A stretch of DNA of 64,000 nucleotides, from positions 1,740,001 to 1,804,000 of the forward strand of contig NZ_CP047095.1 of the NCBI RefSeq assembly GCF_009806575.1, given 5' to 3'. Source of the stretch: Rossellomorea marisflavi (GTDB lineage: Bacteria; Bacillota; Bacilli; Bacillales; Bacillaceae_B). Below are positions 63,601 through 64,000 of this stretch, piece by piece (the first letter of the stretch is position 1; every line of letters starts with the position of its first letter). The position numbers and the translations under genes were made by a program. The notes beneath the pieces are model-generated. The model had not been told where the DNA came from, did not search any database, and saw only the letters and a list, made by a program, of their open reading frames with translations.

Positions 63601-64000
63601 CCGGTCACAAGCTTTGATGCCCTTGGATATGCCCTTTATCCGAAAGTCTTTATGGAATACGCGGGTATGGTGGATCAATTCGGCGATATTTCCGTCCTTG
63701 ATACGCCGACCTTCCTGTTCGGCATGAGGCTCGGAGAGGAAATAGAAGTTGAGATCGAAACAGGGAAGACGCTGATCGTCAAGTTGGTCTCAATCGGTCA
63801 GGCTCAGGCAGATGGTACCAGGGTCGTTTACTTCGAACTCAACGGCCAGCCGCGTGAAGTGGTGATCAGGGATGAAAGCATTAAATCCACCGTTGCCGTC
63901 AAAATGAAGGCCGATCCCAAGAAGGAATCGCATCTCGGTGCATCTATGCCGGGAACCGTCATCAAAGTTATTTCTGAAAAAGGGGAGAAGGTCCAAAAAG
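60700..64000 (+). CDS. pycA: Pyruvate carboxylase, 3'-truncated by window end
   Basis: Biotin-dependent carboxylation of pyruvate to oxaloacetate. 1100 residues are visible of about 1147. Biotin carboxylase domain (1-455): GGGGRGM ATP loop, ERDCSIQRRHQKVVE, FIEVNPRVQVEHT. Carboxyltransferase domain (about 530-800): TTFRDAHQSLLATRVR, the AIKDMAG carboxy-lysine, and HLHTHDTSG metal ligands. The window ends in the biotinyl domain (MPGTVIKV), before the AMKM biotin lysine. AAAGGAGAG precedes the ATG. In B. subtilis the enzyme is activated by apo-DarB. Confidence 0.96.
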   Translation, partial: MKKIQKVLVANRGEIAIRVFRACTELNIRTVAVYSKEDSGSYHRYKADEAYLVGEGKKPIDAYLDIEDIIRIAKTADVDAIHPGYGFLSENIHFARRCEEEGIIFVGPHTKHLDMFGDKVKARQQAVEANIPVIPGTDGPVQSLEEVISFGKDNGFPIIIKASLGGGGRGMRIVRNLESLKEAYERAKSEAKAAFGNDEIYVEKFVEKPKHIEVQILGDEDGNIVHLYERDCSIQRRHQKVVEVAPSVSLGDDLREEICEAAVRLMKNVDYVNAGTVEFLVADGRFYFIEVNPRVQVEHTITEMVTGVDIVQSQLLIAEGHPLHGSKLGIPEQEDVRTNGFAIQSRVTTEDPLNQFMPDTGKIMAYRSGGGFGVRLDAGNGFQGAVITPYYDSLLVKLSTWALTFEQAASKMVRNLQEFRIRGIKTNIPFLENVVKHENFVTGKYDTSFIDTTPELFLFPKRKDRGTKMLTYIGNVTINGFPGVEKRKKPVFTKPRIPSLQNPVAEKARGTKQILDEKGAEGLVEWVKEQKSVLLTDTTFRDAHQSLLATRVRTTDLKAIAEPTAELLPDLFSYEMWGGATFDVAYRFLKEDPWDRLLTLRERIPNVLFQMLLRASNAVGYKNYPDNVIREFVEKSAYAGIDVFRIFDSLNWVKGMEVAIDAVRQSGKIAEAAICYTGDIEDETRAKYNIDYYKEIAKELEASGAHMLAIKDMAGLLKPQSAYRLISELKSTVDLPIHLHTHDTSGNGIYTYAKAVEAGVDIVDTALSTMSGLTSQPSANTLYYALKGTEREPQVDIQSLETLSHYWEDVRKYYTDFESGMMSPHSEVYKHEMPGGQYSNLQQQAKAVGLGDRWEEVKDMYARVNQLFGDIVKVTPSSKVVGDMALFMVQNELDEETVLERGEKIDFPDSVIELFEGYLGQPHGGFPEELQRVILKGRTPITVRPGELLDDVDFNALKEKLFEDLKRPVTSFDALGYALYPKVFMEYAGMVDQFGDISVLDTPTFLFGMRLGEEIEVEIETGKTLIVKLVSIGQAQADGTRVVYFELNGQPREVVIRDESIKSTVAVKMKADPKKESHLGASMPGTVIKVISEKGEKVQK

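Overview
The window is chromosomal DNA of a Gram-positive Bacillaceae bacterium. The gene order follows the Bacillus subtilis ykuF-pycA part of the chromosome almost gene for gene: cheV-kre, fadH-ykuI-ykuJ-ykuL(darB)-ccpC-dapH-dapL-ykuT, then ktrC-rnjA-rpoY-ykrA-def-ykyA-pdhABCD-slp-SR1-speA-yktA-yktB-ykzI-yktC, and ylaF-typA-ylaH-ylaI-ylaL-ylaJ-ylaK-(glsA)-ylaN-ftsW-pycA. Consensus Shine-Dalgarno sites, frequent TTG/GTG starts, DAP biosynthesis by the acetylase branch, and Bacillus regulatory signals (sigma-D, FadR, CcpC, SR1) fit this. GC content and several protein sequences look like the marine Bacillus / Rossellomorea group; that genus-level call is only an impression. No rRNA, tRNA, CRISPR, transposase or prophage genes were seen.

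Layout. 1-1.8 kb: queuosine precursor genes queC (truncated by the window edge), queD, queE. 1.8-4.4 kb: chemotaxis gene cheV with a sigma-D promoter, the ComK regulator kre, and three small lineage-specific genes. 4.5-13.2 kb: fadH under a FadR operator, a degenerate EAL protein (ykuI), a 126-bp palindromic repeat family (three full units) around a small membrane-protein gene, then ykuJ, the c-di-AMP receptor gene darB, the citrate regulator gene ccpC with its own operator, and the lysine/DAP pair dapH-dapL.

13.3-25.4 kb holds the main accessory block: one tightly overlapped eight-gene operon made of a large secreted/membrane protein, an ABC ATPase and permease, a coiled-coil/Gly-rich membrane protein, a MoxR AAA+ ATPase, a DUF58 protein and two membrane-anchored von Willebrand factor A proteins. 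A good ECF-sigma-type promoter lies 30-60 bp upstream, which suggests a cell-envelope stress function. Two of the eight genes carry a single-G frameshift in a G5 run, and a third identical type of lesion breaks ktrC at 32.9 kb.

25.4-33.6 kb: MscS-type channel, a heterodimeric ABC exporter with one degenerate ATPase site, cytochrome bd oxidase (cydAB) with a Rex/Fnr-type operator, and ktrC. 33.6-46 kb: RNase J1, RNA polymerase epsilon subunit, deformylase, the pyruvate dehydrogenase operon, envelope lipoproteins and the dual-function small RNA SR1 with its peptide SR1P. 46-64 kb: arginine decarboxylase, a flavin oxygenase, conserved small proteins, the ribosome GTPase TypA, PhoH2, glutaminase, YlaN, FtsW and the first 1100 residues of pyruvate carboxylase. 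DarB is known in B. subtilis to bind pyruvate carboxylase and Rel, so the window holds both a c-di-AMP sensor and one of its targets.
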